Source: Nymphaea colorata (lineage: Eukaryota; Streptophyta; Magnoliopsida; Nymphaeales; Nymphaeaceae). Taken from it: a stretch of DNA of 60,000 bases. The notes under the pieces are model-generated. The model worked only from the letters and a program-made list of their open reading frames with translations, was not told where the DNA came from and did no database searches. Position 1 is the stretch's first letter. Each line of letters opens with the position of its first letter. A program made the translations under genes and the position numbers. Positions 26,574-39,700 of the stretch are shown here, in pieces. The stretch is from NCBI RefSeq assembly GCF_008831285.2, contig NC_045142.1:26179876-26239875 (forward strand), read 5' to 3'.

Positions 26574-29500
26574 AAATTCATATCGTGCTATAATCTCTAC
26601 TTAAAGAGAGATTAGTAAAAAGACAAAAGGGAACTCTAACTTTTAAATAATGAAATGACTACCACACTTAAGGCCAAACTTTCTAATTTCAACACTCTCC
26701 CTCAAGCTTGAGCATAGATATCAACCATGCTCAGCTTGTCACAACATGTAGAGAAATCACCAATCGGAAGAACTTTCGTAAACATATCTGCTGCTTGATC
26801 TTCAGAAGCTACATGAACCGTAGACACCACACCTTCTTTTATAAGATCCCGAACATAATGACAATCCACCTGAATGTACTTAGTTCTTTCAGGAAATACT
26901 GGATTGTTTGCAATATAAGTGGCAGCCTTGTTATCACAGTACATTTTCATAGGAAGAGGAACATGAATACTCATATTCGTTAGCATAGATTTAACCCACG
27001 TCATCTCCGTTGCTGTTTGAGCTATTGCTCTATATTCAGATTCTGCACTTGATCTAGAGACTATATTTTGTTTCTTGCTTCTCCATGATATAAGATTACC
27101 CCCAACAAAGACACAGAAGCCAGTCGTGGACTTTCTATCATCAATAGACCCTACATAGTCAGCATCACTGTAAGCAACAACTTCTAGAGATTCACCTTTC
27201 TTAAAGAAGAGGCCTCTGCCTGGGAATGATTTTAGGTATTTCAACACCATCAACGCCTCATCCCAGTGGACTTTTCTAGGCTTTTCCATAAACTAACTTA
27301 ATTTTCCAACAGCAAAGCTAATGTCTGGTCTTGTTACAGTAACATAAAGCAGTTTTCCAATGAGAGACCTTTAAGATCGGGACTGATTGATCATCATGAA
27401 GATGAATACGTGGATTCATAGGGAGATTAGCCGGCTTGGTCCCTAGCATCCCTGTGTCCTGCAGTAGGTCAAGGACATACTTCCTTTGAGACAATACTAC
27501 ACCTTCTTTGTTCTGCACAACTTCAATCCCAAGAAAATATCTCAAGTGACCAAGATCCTTCGTGACAAAATGCTTTTGAAGGAAAACCTTTGTAGCATAG
27601 ATTTTTTGACCACAATCACCTTTCAAGAAAATGTCATCAACATATACTATCATGACATCTTTACTTGTGGAGGTCTTCTTGATGAATAGAGAATGATCCA
27701 AAGGAGATCGTTCAAATCCACATTGTGAAACGACCTCTGATAATTTGTGGAACCATGTCCTGGGACTTTGTTTAAGTCCATAGATAGCCTTCTTCAGTCG
27801 AAACACTTTACCACACTCCCCCTGTTGCTCGAACCCTGAAGGTTGTTGCATATATACAGTCTCCTCAAGGTCACCATACAGAAAGGCATTCTTCACATCA
27901 AGCTGATACATAGGCCAATCAGAGTGTATCACAATAGAAATAATAAGGCGAATAGTGCCCAACCTGGCAACTGGAGAGAACGTCTCAAAGAAGTCAACCC
28001 CGTATGTCTGAGTGTAACCTTTAGCCACTAATCGAGCCTTGTATCACTCTAATGACCCATTTGAATGATACTTGACTATAAATACCCATTTGGAGCCAAC
28101 AATGTCACAATCTTTAGGTGGATCAACCAATTCCCATGTACCACGTTGTACGTGAGCATCCATCTCATCTTGCATAGCTGTTCGCCATTTACAGTCTAGT
28201 AAGACCTGATGATGACAAGTTGGGACAGTATGAACTGACATAGCCTTAAGAAATTGTTGTAAGTTATCATCAAGATGGGCAGTGGAAACAAAGTGAGAGA
28301 TAAGATGCATGGTACACTGTCTCTTGCCTTTGCGCAGGGCTATAGGCAAGTCATCTGAAGGAACAACATCAGGTATACTTACTTCAGTGGAGCTCACATC
28401 CTGAGAAGAGTCTGATGGTCGACCACGAGAAGGGTCCTGTCGCCGAGTGTAGACCAATGGAGGATCCTGAAACCTATTCATAGTTAGAGTAGGAGATGGA
28501 AAAGATTACAACGGGGCAGGAGGAATATGTAAAGGGATAGGACATAGTATCTCAGATGACACAGAAGTAGGACTAAAGTAAAACTGAGACTCGAAAAAAG
28601 TGACATCTGCACTGATATACTCTTTGTGAGTTACCGGATCAAAGCACTTGTACCTTTTTTGGTTTCGAGGATAGCCAATGAACACACACTTAATGGCTTG
28701 AGCAGAAAGTTTATTACGTTTAGGTCCAAGGATGTGAACAAAACAGGTACAACCAAAAACTTTTGGTGCAACGGAAAATAAGCTTCGATTGGGATAAACA
28801 AGTTTAATCGGTACTTTGTTGTCAATGGAGGATGATGGCAAACGATTGGTCAGGTAACAAGCCATGAGTATGACATCACCCCATAAGTATGCGGGTACAT
28901 GATTATGAAGCATTAGGGTATGAGCAACAGTTAGAAGTTGCCTATGTTTTCATTCGGCAACTCCATTCTGTTGTGAGGTATGAGGACATGTAAATTGGAG
29001 AGAGATCCCATTTTCAGCATAAAAGGTCATTAAGATAGATGATTGGTATGAGCAACAGTTAGAAGTTGCCTATGTTTTCGTTCGGCAACTCCATTCTGTT
29101 GTGAGGTATGAGGACATGTAAATTGGGGAGAGATACCATTTTCAGCATAAAAGGTCATTAAGATAGATGATTTGAACTCAAGATCATTATCAGTGCGAAT
29201 ACACTTAACTACAGAACCAAATTGAGTCTTTATTTCAATAATCAAGTTTTTGAGAATACAAATTACTTCAGACCTTTCCTTCAAAAGGAATACCCAACTG
29301 ACTCGAGAATAATCATCAACAACGACAAGAAAGTAGCTAAACTTAGCTCGGCTAGTAACCCTGCTAGGCCCCCACACATCAACATGAAGAAGATCAAATA
29401 ATCCTTGACTTGAAGGACTAAGACTCGAAGGAAAACTACTATGTGTGTGCTTGCCAAGTTGACAAGCCTCACATTGAAAATACTCTGGAACTGAAAGATT

Positions 29501-32500
29501 AGGTAGGAGAGAACGGAACTTGGGTGTTGAAGGATGACCAAGCTGGAGATGCCACTGGAAGAATGTAGGCTCTGATGTAGAAGAGGTAGCAGCAAGACCC
29601 ATAGGAGCCGACAGGATGTAGGCGCCCCCCTTTCTCATAGCCGCCACCAATCGTCTTCCGAGTTTACAAGTCCTGAAATGAGCATGAACCAAAGTAAAAA
29701 ATAATGCGACAGTGTAAATCAGTAGTCAACCGTTTGACAGAGAGCAAATGAGATGAAAATTCAGGAGCATTTAAAACATGTGAAATAGTCATAGATTGAA
29801 AAAGCTTCACATCTCCATAACCCAATATGGGTGACCGTCTACCATCTGCAATTTTGACATGACGTGGCTGGGGAAATCTATGTAAAGTAGTGAAAGACCC
29901 AGGTCTACTGCAGAAATGTCTTGATGCTCCTGAAGCAATAATCAGACGTGAAGGACTCGCTGAGAAGGCTCGATCAGTCAACGATGTGGAGGCTTTGTGT
30001 GCTAAAAATTGCTCATACTCAACTCTGTCAATGCTAATGGTAACTGTCTCTGACTCTTTGGTGCTATACTAGACGAAGAGTCCTCCACTGTAGGAGTCGC
30101 AACCTGTGCAGAGCCCATAAAAGAGTGAGTAGGGCTCTTGCCCTGTTTGGTGACCATATTTCTTCCATGCGACAAAGAGGATGTGCTACCATGTTTATCC
30201 CAACAGCGATCCTCCAAGTGTTCAATCTTTCCACAATAGGTGCATTGGAACCTCCCACGGCCCCCAGTTTCACGACCTATACCTCTTCGTCTGGCACTAT
30301 AGGTGGTGCCATGACCACGACCACCCCCCACAGCAAGAGCAGAAGCTGGCGTCACACCAGCTGGTTGAGACAAGCTAATAGCCAGACGGCTAAGTCTGTT
30401 GTATGCATCAGAGAGATCAGGAATTTCACTTCCAGTGAGCATCTGATCCTTAGTAGCAGCATACTCAGGAGAGAGACCAACAAGAAACTTTGCAACCATA
30501 GTAGGTTCAAAGTGTGACTTATAACAAGATTTGCACGGAGGGCGCAAGAATTTCAGACGTTCATAGGTAGCTTTAACTGTTGCAAAGTATTGTGATAAGT
30601 CATGATTTCCCTGTCGGAGGTTGTGCAACTCTTCTTCAACTTGAAGGATTTTGCTCACATTCTTATCTTGTGAATATGTCTGCCTAAGGAATTCCCACAT
30701 CTCCTTTGCAGGAGTATAGTAAGTGTAGAAACACGCAACACTCGAAGGAAGAAGAAAGGAACACACGGTATACATGGGAAAACCTCAGAAAGAGGAAAAA
30801 ACCACGGGGAAGCTCTAACCTAGGTGCACCACCGCAACCCTAAGAGAGAGAAAATCTATTCACTTAACACAACAATTACACGTAAGTGAAGAATATATAA
30901 GAGGGAGAGAAAGAGTGCTGCCTAGGGTACCGAGCCAGCCTCGGTACCCATGCCCCATGGGACCGGGTCCAGATATGGACCCAGTTCCCCATTACAATCT
31001 ATTTTAACACTCCCCCTCAAGCTTGGCATACATGTCAAACATGCCAAGCTTGCTAACATTTTTCTCAAATTGAGATGTACATAAAGACTTAGTTAAGACA
31101 TCAACAACTTGATCTTCAGACTTCATATAAGGCAGGAAACTTCTTTGAATCTATGCGTTCCCGTATGAAGTGGCGATCGATCTCTACATGTTTGGTTCTG
31201 TCGTGCAGGACTGGATTGTTTGCCAAGTTAATAGCCGACTTGTTGTCACAATACATCTTCATCTTCTCTTCCATTTTCACCCCAATATCTGCTAAAAGAA
31301 TTTTGAGCCACAACATTTCTGTAACCCCCATAGCAACCGCCCTGTATTGAGCCTCAGCACTGGACCTGGAACAAACTTCTTGTCTTTTACTTCTCCATAC
31401 CACCAGGTTACCTCCAAGAAAGATACAGTATCCTGTGGTAGACCTTCTAGTATCTGTGCATCCTGCCCAGTCGGTGTCAGAGTATCCTTCAATGCTGAGT
31501 TGACCTTGTCGAGTATAGAGCAGTCCTTTCCCTGGGTCATTCTTTAAGTATCCCAATACTCTTTCAGCACTTTTCCAATGACAATCAGTAGGGGCATGCA
31601 TAAACTGACTTAACACACCCACAACATACGTAATATCCGGGCAAGTAAGAGTGAGATAAATGAGTTTACCAACCAGCCGCTGATACCTCCCTTTTCCTTC
31701 CTCATCCAAGATCGTCCCAGTTTTGATACTTATCCTTGTGCCAGACTCCATTGGAGTAAGAAAGGGCCTGCATTCCAGTTTACCTGTCTCTTTTAGAAGA
31801 TCCAAAGTGTATTTCCTTTGGCTCATAACAAGTCCAGTCTCAGATCGTGCGATCTCAATTCCCAAAAAATACCTCAATTTACCCACATCTTTGAGATCGA
31901 ATTCAGCAGCTAACGTTTCTTTCATCTTCCTTTTTTCTTCTTCGTCATCACCTGTGACAATCATATCATCAACATATACAAGTAGAAGGCTCACCAGACC
32001 ATTTCTCTGCTTGATGAAGAGGGTGTGATCACCATTTCCCTGTTTATATCCATTAGTCTTCATCACAACCCTTAGTCTTTCAAACCACGCTCTAGGGGAC
32101 TGCTTGAGACCATACAATGTTTTCTTGAGATAACAACACTTTTCGTTCTGCGCATATCCAGGCGGCATGCTCATATAGACTTCTTCCTGAAGGTGACCAT
32201 TCAAGAAGGCGTTCTTGACATCAAGTTGGTCCATGCTCCACTTCTTTTGCACTGCCAGAGCTAAGATGACCCTTACTGTCTTCAGTTTAGCAACGGGAGC
32301 GAACGTCTCAAGATAGTCAATCCCATATTTCTGGCTAAACCCCTTTGCAACGTGACGAGCTTTATAGCGTTCTACAGTGCCATCAGGTTTGTACTTCACA
32401 GTAAACACCCACTTGGAACCAACTAAGTGAGTTCCCTTGGGAATATCAACAACCTCCCACGTATTGTTCTTTGCCAGGGCGTCCATCTCCTCTGTCATGG

Positions 32501-35500
32501 CCTGTAGCCATTTAGGATCCTCCTTGGCATCTTCCACTGACCTGGGAATAACAGCCATAGATAAAGAGGTAATAAAGCACTTATAGTCTTTACTGAGTTT
32601 AGCATACAAAACAAATCTCTGAATAGGATGAGAAGTACATGACCTGGTGCCTTTGCGCAGGGCTATGGGAAGATCTTCATTCATTGGACTTGGATCATCC
32701 GGGGAGCTCACAAGATTGGGATTGGTAACATCAACAACCTCCATCACATCCTTCTTCTTCCTGTTGTATACCTGACCAAACAAATGATCACGGGACTGTT
32801 CTTCCACAGGCCCCCCCTCCATCTGACTGTCTCTGTCCTCACTGACTGTGTCTACCACACTCGGAGAACTAGCCGTGTAATCCAAGAAATCCGTGTACTG
32901 AATCAACTGATGCGAAGAATACTCTTCCACTCTCTCACCTAGACACTCCCCCTGAAGAGGATTTGCAGGAAAGTATGCCTCATGTTCATGAAAGGTAACA
33001 TCCCTGGAGACATATACTCTGGAAGTGCTAGGATCGACACACTTGTATCCCTTCTGGGTGGAGGAATACGCCAAAAAGACCACTTTCATGGACCGAGGAT
33101 CAAGTTTCTTGAGAGTGAGATTATGATCATGGACAAAGCAAACACACCCAAACACCCGAGGGGTCAAAGGCCAGGGATTCTGAGTAGGCTACAAAACAGA
33201 ATAAGGGGAATGACCATTCAACACACGAGTAGGCATACGGTTAATGAGATGAGCACTAGTGAGAAGTGCATCACCCCAGTACCGCTTAGGGACACGACGT
33301 TGAAACATAATGGCCCGGGTGACATTTAACAAATGACGGTTCTTCCTTTCAGCCACGCCATTCTGAGGAGGTGTGTAGCTACAAGATGTTTCATGTATAA
33401 TACCCTTGCTTCGCAAGAAGTCATCAAGGGATTGGGAGACATACTCTCGAGCATTGTCAGTACGAAGGGCCTGAACAAAGGTCTGGAATTGAGTTTCAAC
33501 AAATGCAACGAAGTTTTTGACAATGTCGGGAACTTCACTACGTTCTTTCAACAAATACACGAACGTACACCGAGAGTAGTCATCAATAAGAGTCATGAAA
33601 TAATGAAAACCACGACAAGTGGGTACTGCCGAAGGACCCCAAACATCAGAGTGAACCAAAGCAAATGGACGGCTGGTTTTATTGAACGAAATAGGGTACG
33701 AGGCCCTAACATGCTTAGACAACTGACACACTTCACAGGCGAAGGTGTCCAAAGAAACAGACTGAAACATCTTAGGAAACAACTGTTTAATCAACTGAAA
33801 AGGAAGATGACCAAGTCTCTCGTGCCAGCGCATAATAACGGATCTGTCATCCACGCCAGACAACTGTCCACTGGTGGCTAAAATCAAAGCAGAAGCAACC
33901 TGTACTGGCATTCTGTAGAGACCATCAATAGCCGAACCAATCCCAATCTTCTGCCCCGTCCCCAAGTCCTGCAGGAAACAACGATCAGCAGAGAATATTA
34001 GATTACAGTTTAGCTCTTTGGTAATACTGCTGACAGATAACAAATTTACGGGAATATTGGGAACATGCAGGGCATTATGAAGACAATATTTGTTCAGTAA
34101 TGATAAACTCCCTTTTCCAGCCACAAAAATAGAAGAATCATCAGCCATAGAAAGTAGAAACACGCTGCTGCCCAGCAGTCAACTTGTATTCTTGAAACAT
34201 CTTAGGGTCCCCGGTCATATGATGAGTAGCCCCACTGTCAACAATCCAATCACCGAGAGAGGAATTACCTTGATCACTAGTAGCAACAAGAGCCTGAGCT
34301 AACTTAGCTCCATCAGACGTAGATGTGTCCTCTGACGTAGTAGAAAGACGACTGATATAAGCTTGTAGTTCCTTGATTTGATCCGGGGAAAGCCTCGACT
34401 TTTCACCACTTGAAGAACCACTCTGATTTGAGTCCTGCACAAGAGAACCTCGCCGACTAGATGGAGGGCGACCACGAACAAGTCTCTTCTCAGGGTGAAG
34501 ATCCCAACAAAAGTCAACAGAATGTCCTGACTTGTGACAATGGGTACATCGCCTAACAGGGCGCTAGCCAGGCATAGAAGAACGACTAACAAAGGCCGAG
34601 GGACCACTCCCATGACTGGGGTCAATCTACATCACTTGGCGTCTTTGTTCCTCGGATTCCACTTTGGCATAAACATCTTCTATTCCAGGAATCTCATCAC
34701 AGTTGAGAATTTGACTCCGAATGGATTCAAATTCATCACGCAAGCCTCCAAGTAAAAGGAACGTCCGGTCCATCCATTCCTTTTCCCAGTACCGGGCATG
34801 ATCGGAACCACAGTCCAGTTATCATTCACATGATAATCAAGTTCCTCCCACTTAGTTTTCAGGGCTGCATAGAAGGAGGCAACAGACAAGTCACCCTGTT
34901 TCAGAGAATAAATACTGCGTTTAATCTGGTATGTACGCAGAACCCTTTTCTTGCGACCATACATCCTCGCAAGCACAGTCCACATATCAAACGAAGTCGG
35001 CTTCCGCAGAATAAGAGGCTGAATATCAGCGGACACAGAGCTGATGATCCACACCTTAACCTGACTGTCTTCCAACACCCAAGTCGCCCATTGAGGATCA
35101 GTTTTGCTGGGCGCCGGTTTGTCGCCTGTGATATAGGGGAGACGACCACGGCTCGTTATCCCAATCTCGAGAGCAGCAGACCAAGAGAGATAGTTATCTT
35201 TAGTCAGACGAATGGGCGTGACCTGGACCGGCAAGTTCTCGCTCTTGGGAGCGCTGCTCGCGTCAAAGGCCACATCACTTTTAGGTGCGATCTCTTCCGC
35301 CATCACAAGCAGTCAAGTCAGACGCAACACCAGGCAGCAACAAGACGACACAGCAGTGGCTGAAACACCAGCGCCACACGGAAACCAAGGCGTGACGGCG
35401 CTGGATCGTCCGACTGCGGAAAAGAGAGACACCCACGGCAGCGGAAACTTCGACAGCGGCTGCGCGGAAACTGGCGGCGCAGGAAACCCCAACGGCGGCC

Positions 35501-36681
35501 GAAAAAAAAAACTCCAAAGGCGGCAGCGGCGCAGGGACGACGGCGGAAACACGAGATGCAACAACACACGAAGGAAGAAGAAAGGAACACACGGTATACG
35601 TGGAAAAACCTCAGAAAGAGGAAAAAACCACGGGGAAGCTCTAACCTAGGTGCACCACCGCAACCCTAGGAGAGAGAAAATCTATTCACTTAACACAACA
35701 ATTACACGTAAGTGAAGAATATATAAGAGGGAGAGAAAGAGTGCTGCCTAGGGTACCGAGCCAGCCTCGGTACCCATGCCCATGGGACCGGGTCCAGATA
35801 TGGACCCGGTTCCCCATTACAATCTATTTTAACAGTAAGTAATAGTAGAAGCAATTTGTGGTTGGACACTATTCATGATCCAAGACATAACCATGCTGTC
35901 GTCCTCTTCCCAGGTCATGTACTTCTCTGACTTGTCAATAGGCTCATCCTCTTCAATTATGTGTCTTTTTCGATGTCCTTTGACTGACAACATAAAAGAC
36001 CTGGACCACAGTTTATAGTTGTGTCCATCTAATTTATCCGTAGATCCATAGGAGAAGGGATTTCCAACTCCTTTATGATCATTGCCACCCTCTGATTTGT
36101 GGTTCTCAGCCATAATGAATTACAACAGGAAATTAAGAATGAGAATACCAAGATAAAATAATATGCTGCAACTTCACGCAGACGTCAGGAACCAAACCAA
36201 GAAACGTGCACAAGCCTCTTTCACAACCCCGAACAGCAAGAAAAAAAAGGGAAAACCTTGCTGAAAATATTCTGCTGAAAGCACAACCTTACAAACGAAG
36301 TCTGCCGCTGCTTCTTCTATTCCCAACCTCAACTCTCAAACAGCAAGTCCACGTCTTGCGTTGCGTAGATAAGTTCTGCATATATTCTGCTCCACCCGAA
36401 CCTCTGATCATGCCTTAAACAACAACCACAAACTGCAGATCAACTTTGCTTCAATACTCTAAACAACATCCATGAACAACACATAAAATCTTCTCCACAA
36501 ACTCCACTTGAGGATCTGATCACGCCTTCCACATAGGTGAGATCAGGTCCTCCTCCATGCAGCAAGAAAGACGAGAGAAATCAGTGATCACGCCAGCAGC
36601 AGCCTGAGATGATCACGTGAGCAGCAGCTTGAGAAGATCACGCCAACCTGTCTCTGATACCATGTTGCGTAATGGAGAAGG

Positions 36682-36717
<36 letters not shown>

Positions 36718-39700
36718 AAATTCATATCGTACTTTAATCTCTACTTAAAGAGAGATTAGGGCACGGCTATGGCTGTTACAAAAGTAAGACAAATAAAATA
36801 GTAAAAAGACAAAAGGGAACTCTAACTTTTAAATAATCAAATGACTACCACACTTAAAGGCCAAACTTTCTAATTTCAACAATAGGCAGGTTAGGTTCTA
36901 TCATTGCTGTGGAGCTCTCAGTGAGGAGGCTGTAGAATCTTTTTTTTCTGCTAGAAGTGTGGGTTTGAACGTGATGATGTAATGAAAAGAAAATGAGAAA
37001 AATTCTAATCATAGATACTTGAAAAGCATTGCTACATATGATTGCAATGTAGGAAAATTTGGAAGGCCCATGGGTACACCTGCATATGGGATGCAACTAC
37101 ATTCATATTGGTTTCTGATTATCCAATTTTGTGTAGCTTAGGGCACACACATCTTTCGTTGTGCATGAAATAATTCTGGCACATGGCAGAGTTTAAGGTA
37201 AGTTCCACGTGTCATACTGCATACATCTCTTGCACAAGAATCATCTCTTGATTCCCGGCCATGTGGTAACTTATTTGGATGGCAAGTGATCTCGAATTTG
37301 GAAAATGAAATCTTTAGTTGAACTAAAGAGTTCGTCTCTGAGAATCAGGGAGGAACAAATGGGCCATTTTTCTGCTGATGTTAGGAGCTTTTTTAAAGTA
37401 GATGTTTGGATAGTAATACTAATGATTTACACGTCGAAATAGTTTGTACTTTGTTCATTTGGTAAGTGGTGTTGGTTGCGGCCTGTGAATTCCTGCAAGT
37501 TTGTAATTTTGATAAATTGTGCACATTTATTTCATTTTAGGTGACAAGAACTTTAAAGGTGAAAATTTTCAATTGTTGGCACCAACTACTGCTAGAAATG
37601 CCTTACGTGTTCTGCGGGCAATGCAGCTTCCAAAGCCAGGTAATTTTAGCATGTGCTTCTCTATCATGTTTGGAGTGTGTGATGGTTATAGTGCAATTTG
37701 TTAATGGAGTTCTATCTGAATAGGCAGCCATTTCAGATGGAAGATGCCTGATATGGAAATGAATGGTTTATCATGATGTTCCATCATTTTTTGTCAAATT
37801 AAGTGTCCTGACATCTTAGTTTCAGTTCTCACTATACAAATATTTTTGTCCATTCCACTTTATATATATATATATCTTTGTTTTCAGAGTCGTTGATCTT
37901 CCACTTTATATTATAAAATTGCAATCTGACTTTGTTTATGTTTTTCTTGCTTGTAGTGTTACTGGAAGGAAGTCCAGGTGTGGGGAAGACCAGCTTAGTG
38001 GTTGCTCTTGCTAACTTGTCGGGGCATAATATTGTCAGAATAAACCTATCTGAAGAAGTAAGCCAGTTATAGCTTGATGTTAGTTTGGAATTTGGATACG
38101 TTAATGCCTTGTATTTTCTGATTGAAACGATGAGAAGATGCTTACCATTGAAAAATGTTCATCAGCCACTTGCTACTGGAATAAACTAAACAAATATGAG
38201 TGAGAAAATCTGAACTGTCATGTGGGTCTGAGATGATGCTGTGCAGTTCGTCTTTCTCAGCTGGCATCTAGGCCCACATGTGGTCCAATTAAGGGAAAGT
38301 GTGTTTCCCTTCTGCTGACCTGAAAAAAATGGTGTGGTAATCTAGTAGTTTTCTGGTAAGAAAAATAATCTCTGTTTTGTTGTTCCTATTTCAGACGGAT
38401 ATTATGGATTTATTGGGATCAGATCTACCTGTTGATGGTGAAACAGGAATTCAATTTGCTTGGTCTGATGGGATACTTCTCCAGGTTGACTTGTCTGATC
38501 AATGTTTGTTTTGCAATTATTTTGAGAGTAATTTTTCTTGTGTCTGAAAATTCTTTTAGGCTTATATTTTCTATTTCATGCTACTTGTAACCACAGGCTA
38601 TAAAGAGTGGATCTTGGGTTCTGTTGGATGAACTCAATTTGGCTCCTCAGTCTGTGCTTGAGGCAGTATCCCAACCTCAGCTGCTTTTGCTTTTCCTCAT
38701 TTGTATGTTTTTGGTTGTCCAATAGTAACTTATTGAGCCAATTGCTTTCCAGGGTCTAAATGCAATATTAGATCACCGGGCTGAAGTTTATATTCCAGAA
38801 CTGGGGCTTACCTTCAAGTGTCCACCTACCTTTAGGGTTTTTGCATGTCAAAATCCAACATATCAGGGTGGTGGCAGGAAAGGCCTTCCAAGGTCTTTTC
38901 TGAATCGCTTTACCAAGGTATGTCCTCTTCAGTTAATCTGGTGATTTGATGAGGGTGATTCAATGCTCATTCATGTACAATTTGCTATTTGTTTGTCATG
39001 CTACTTATCACTCTATTTTTTTTTTTCAAATGTATCAGGTTTATGTGGAGGAACTAGGCGTAGATGATTATTTTTTTATTTGTAATTCACTTTTCCCATC
39101 CATTCCAAGACCACTGCTTTCCAAGCTGATTACCTTTAATAATCGTCTTTATGAAGATACTATGGTACACTCTGCTTATGGTCAGAGTGGCAGTCCATGG
39201 GAATTCAATCTGCGGGATGTCCTCCGTGCATGCCAGCTTCTTGAAGGTGGTTTTCTATATTTTGGGAAACAAATCTTCTATGCACAAACTGTTTTTTTGC
39301 TTTTTGAAATGATAGTTCCTAACTTGGTTCTCTTCTCTGAGCTTGTTCTATAGGTTCTCCTTCCACATCGAGGGCAGATTGCTTTCTTAGTGTTGTTTAC
39401 CTGCAAAGAATGCGTACAGTAGATGACCGCAAACAAGTTATGAAGCTCTATGAGGAAGTTTTTGGGGATAAGCCTTACATATCTGCATTTCCGATGGTTC
39501 AAATCAATGAGCAAGAACTTATTGTTGGTGGAGCATGCATAAGTAGAAAACACTTTCAACCAGCAAAAGTTTCTAAGACTCCACTTCATCTGTTGCCTGG
39601 GATGCGCCACAGCTTAGAATCTGTAGTGCACTGCGTTAAGCAAGGATGGTGTTGTATTTTGGTTGGCCCACCCTCCTCTGGAAAAACATCACTTGTCAGA

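Larger units (their letters stand above)
26702..30723 (-). pseudogene. Broken copia gag (3' part) and pol of element 2
   Basis: Minus-strand order: Gag C-terminal part (about 30723-30002, with zinc knuckle [14 protein letters not shown]), protease region (29981-29664), integrase (29692-28506), reverse transcriptase (28481-27318, YVDDI box) and RNase H (27289-26702, essentially full length). Breaks: the protease active-site aspartate is replaced by alanine (IIASGASRH, codon at 29934-29936), a 128-bp tandem duplication in integrase, a TGA at 28044-28046 where the related elements have arginine, and a frame change between 27318 and 27289. It cannot encode a working polyprotein. Confidence 0.92.
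30724..35834 (-). mobile_element. Nested Ty1/copia LTR retrotransposon inside gag of element 2
   Basis: The 3' LTR is 30724-31009 and the 5' LTR about 35546-35834, flanked by a perfect GTAAG duplication. On the + strand the LTR starts TGTAGAAAC and ends CTATTTTAACA. By eye the LTRs differ at about five positions over 270 bp. The purine tract (CTCCCCCTCAAGC on +) abuts the 3' LTR at 31010-31022. The inner end of the 5' LTR is altered and I find no tRNA primer-binding site, so this junction seems rearranged. The long GC-rich leader (about 35310-35545) resembles the C-rich leader of element 1, and the proteins are closest to element 1. It must be younger than element 2. Confidence 0.92.
26515..36881 (-). 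mobile_element. Ty1/copia LTR retrotransposon, antisense in MDN1 intron 26 (element 2, host of a nested element)
   Basis: The 3' LTR is 26515-26694 and the 5' LTR 36663-36881, with termini TGTTGCG...TTTCAACA as read on the + strand. The primer-binding site (CTCTGATACCA on +) is at 36652-36662 and the purine tract (CTCTCCCTCAAGC on +) at 26695-26707. Flanks are GTAGG (26510-26514) and ATAGG (36882-36886), a target-site duplication with one mismatch. Gag is split by the nested element at 30724-35834, so the original element was about 5.3 kb. By eye the LTRs differ by few substitutions. The 3' LTR lacks about 40 bp and the GA-repeat length varies. It is related to element 3 in intron 42. Confidence 0.93.

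Noticed and set aside
35281-35649. Overlapping open frames on both strands in GC-rich DNA
   Set aside because: They are compositional artefacts of the nested element's leader, with no domain and no start context.
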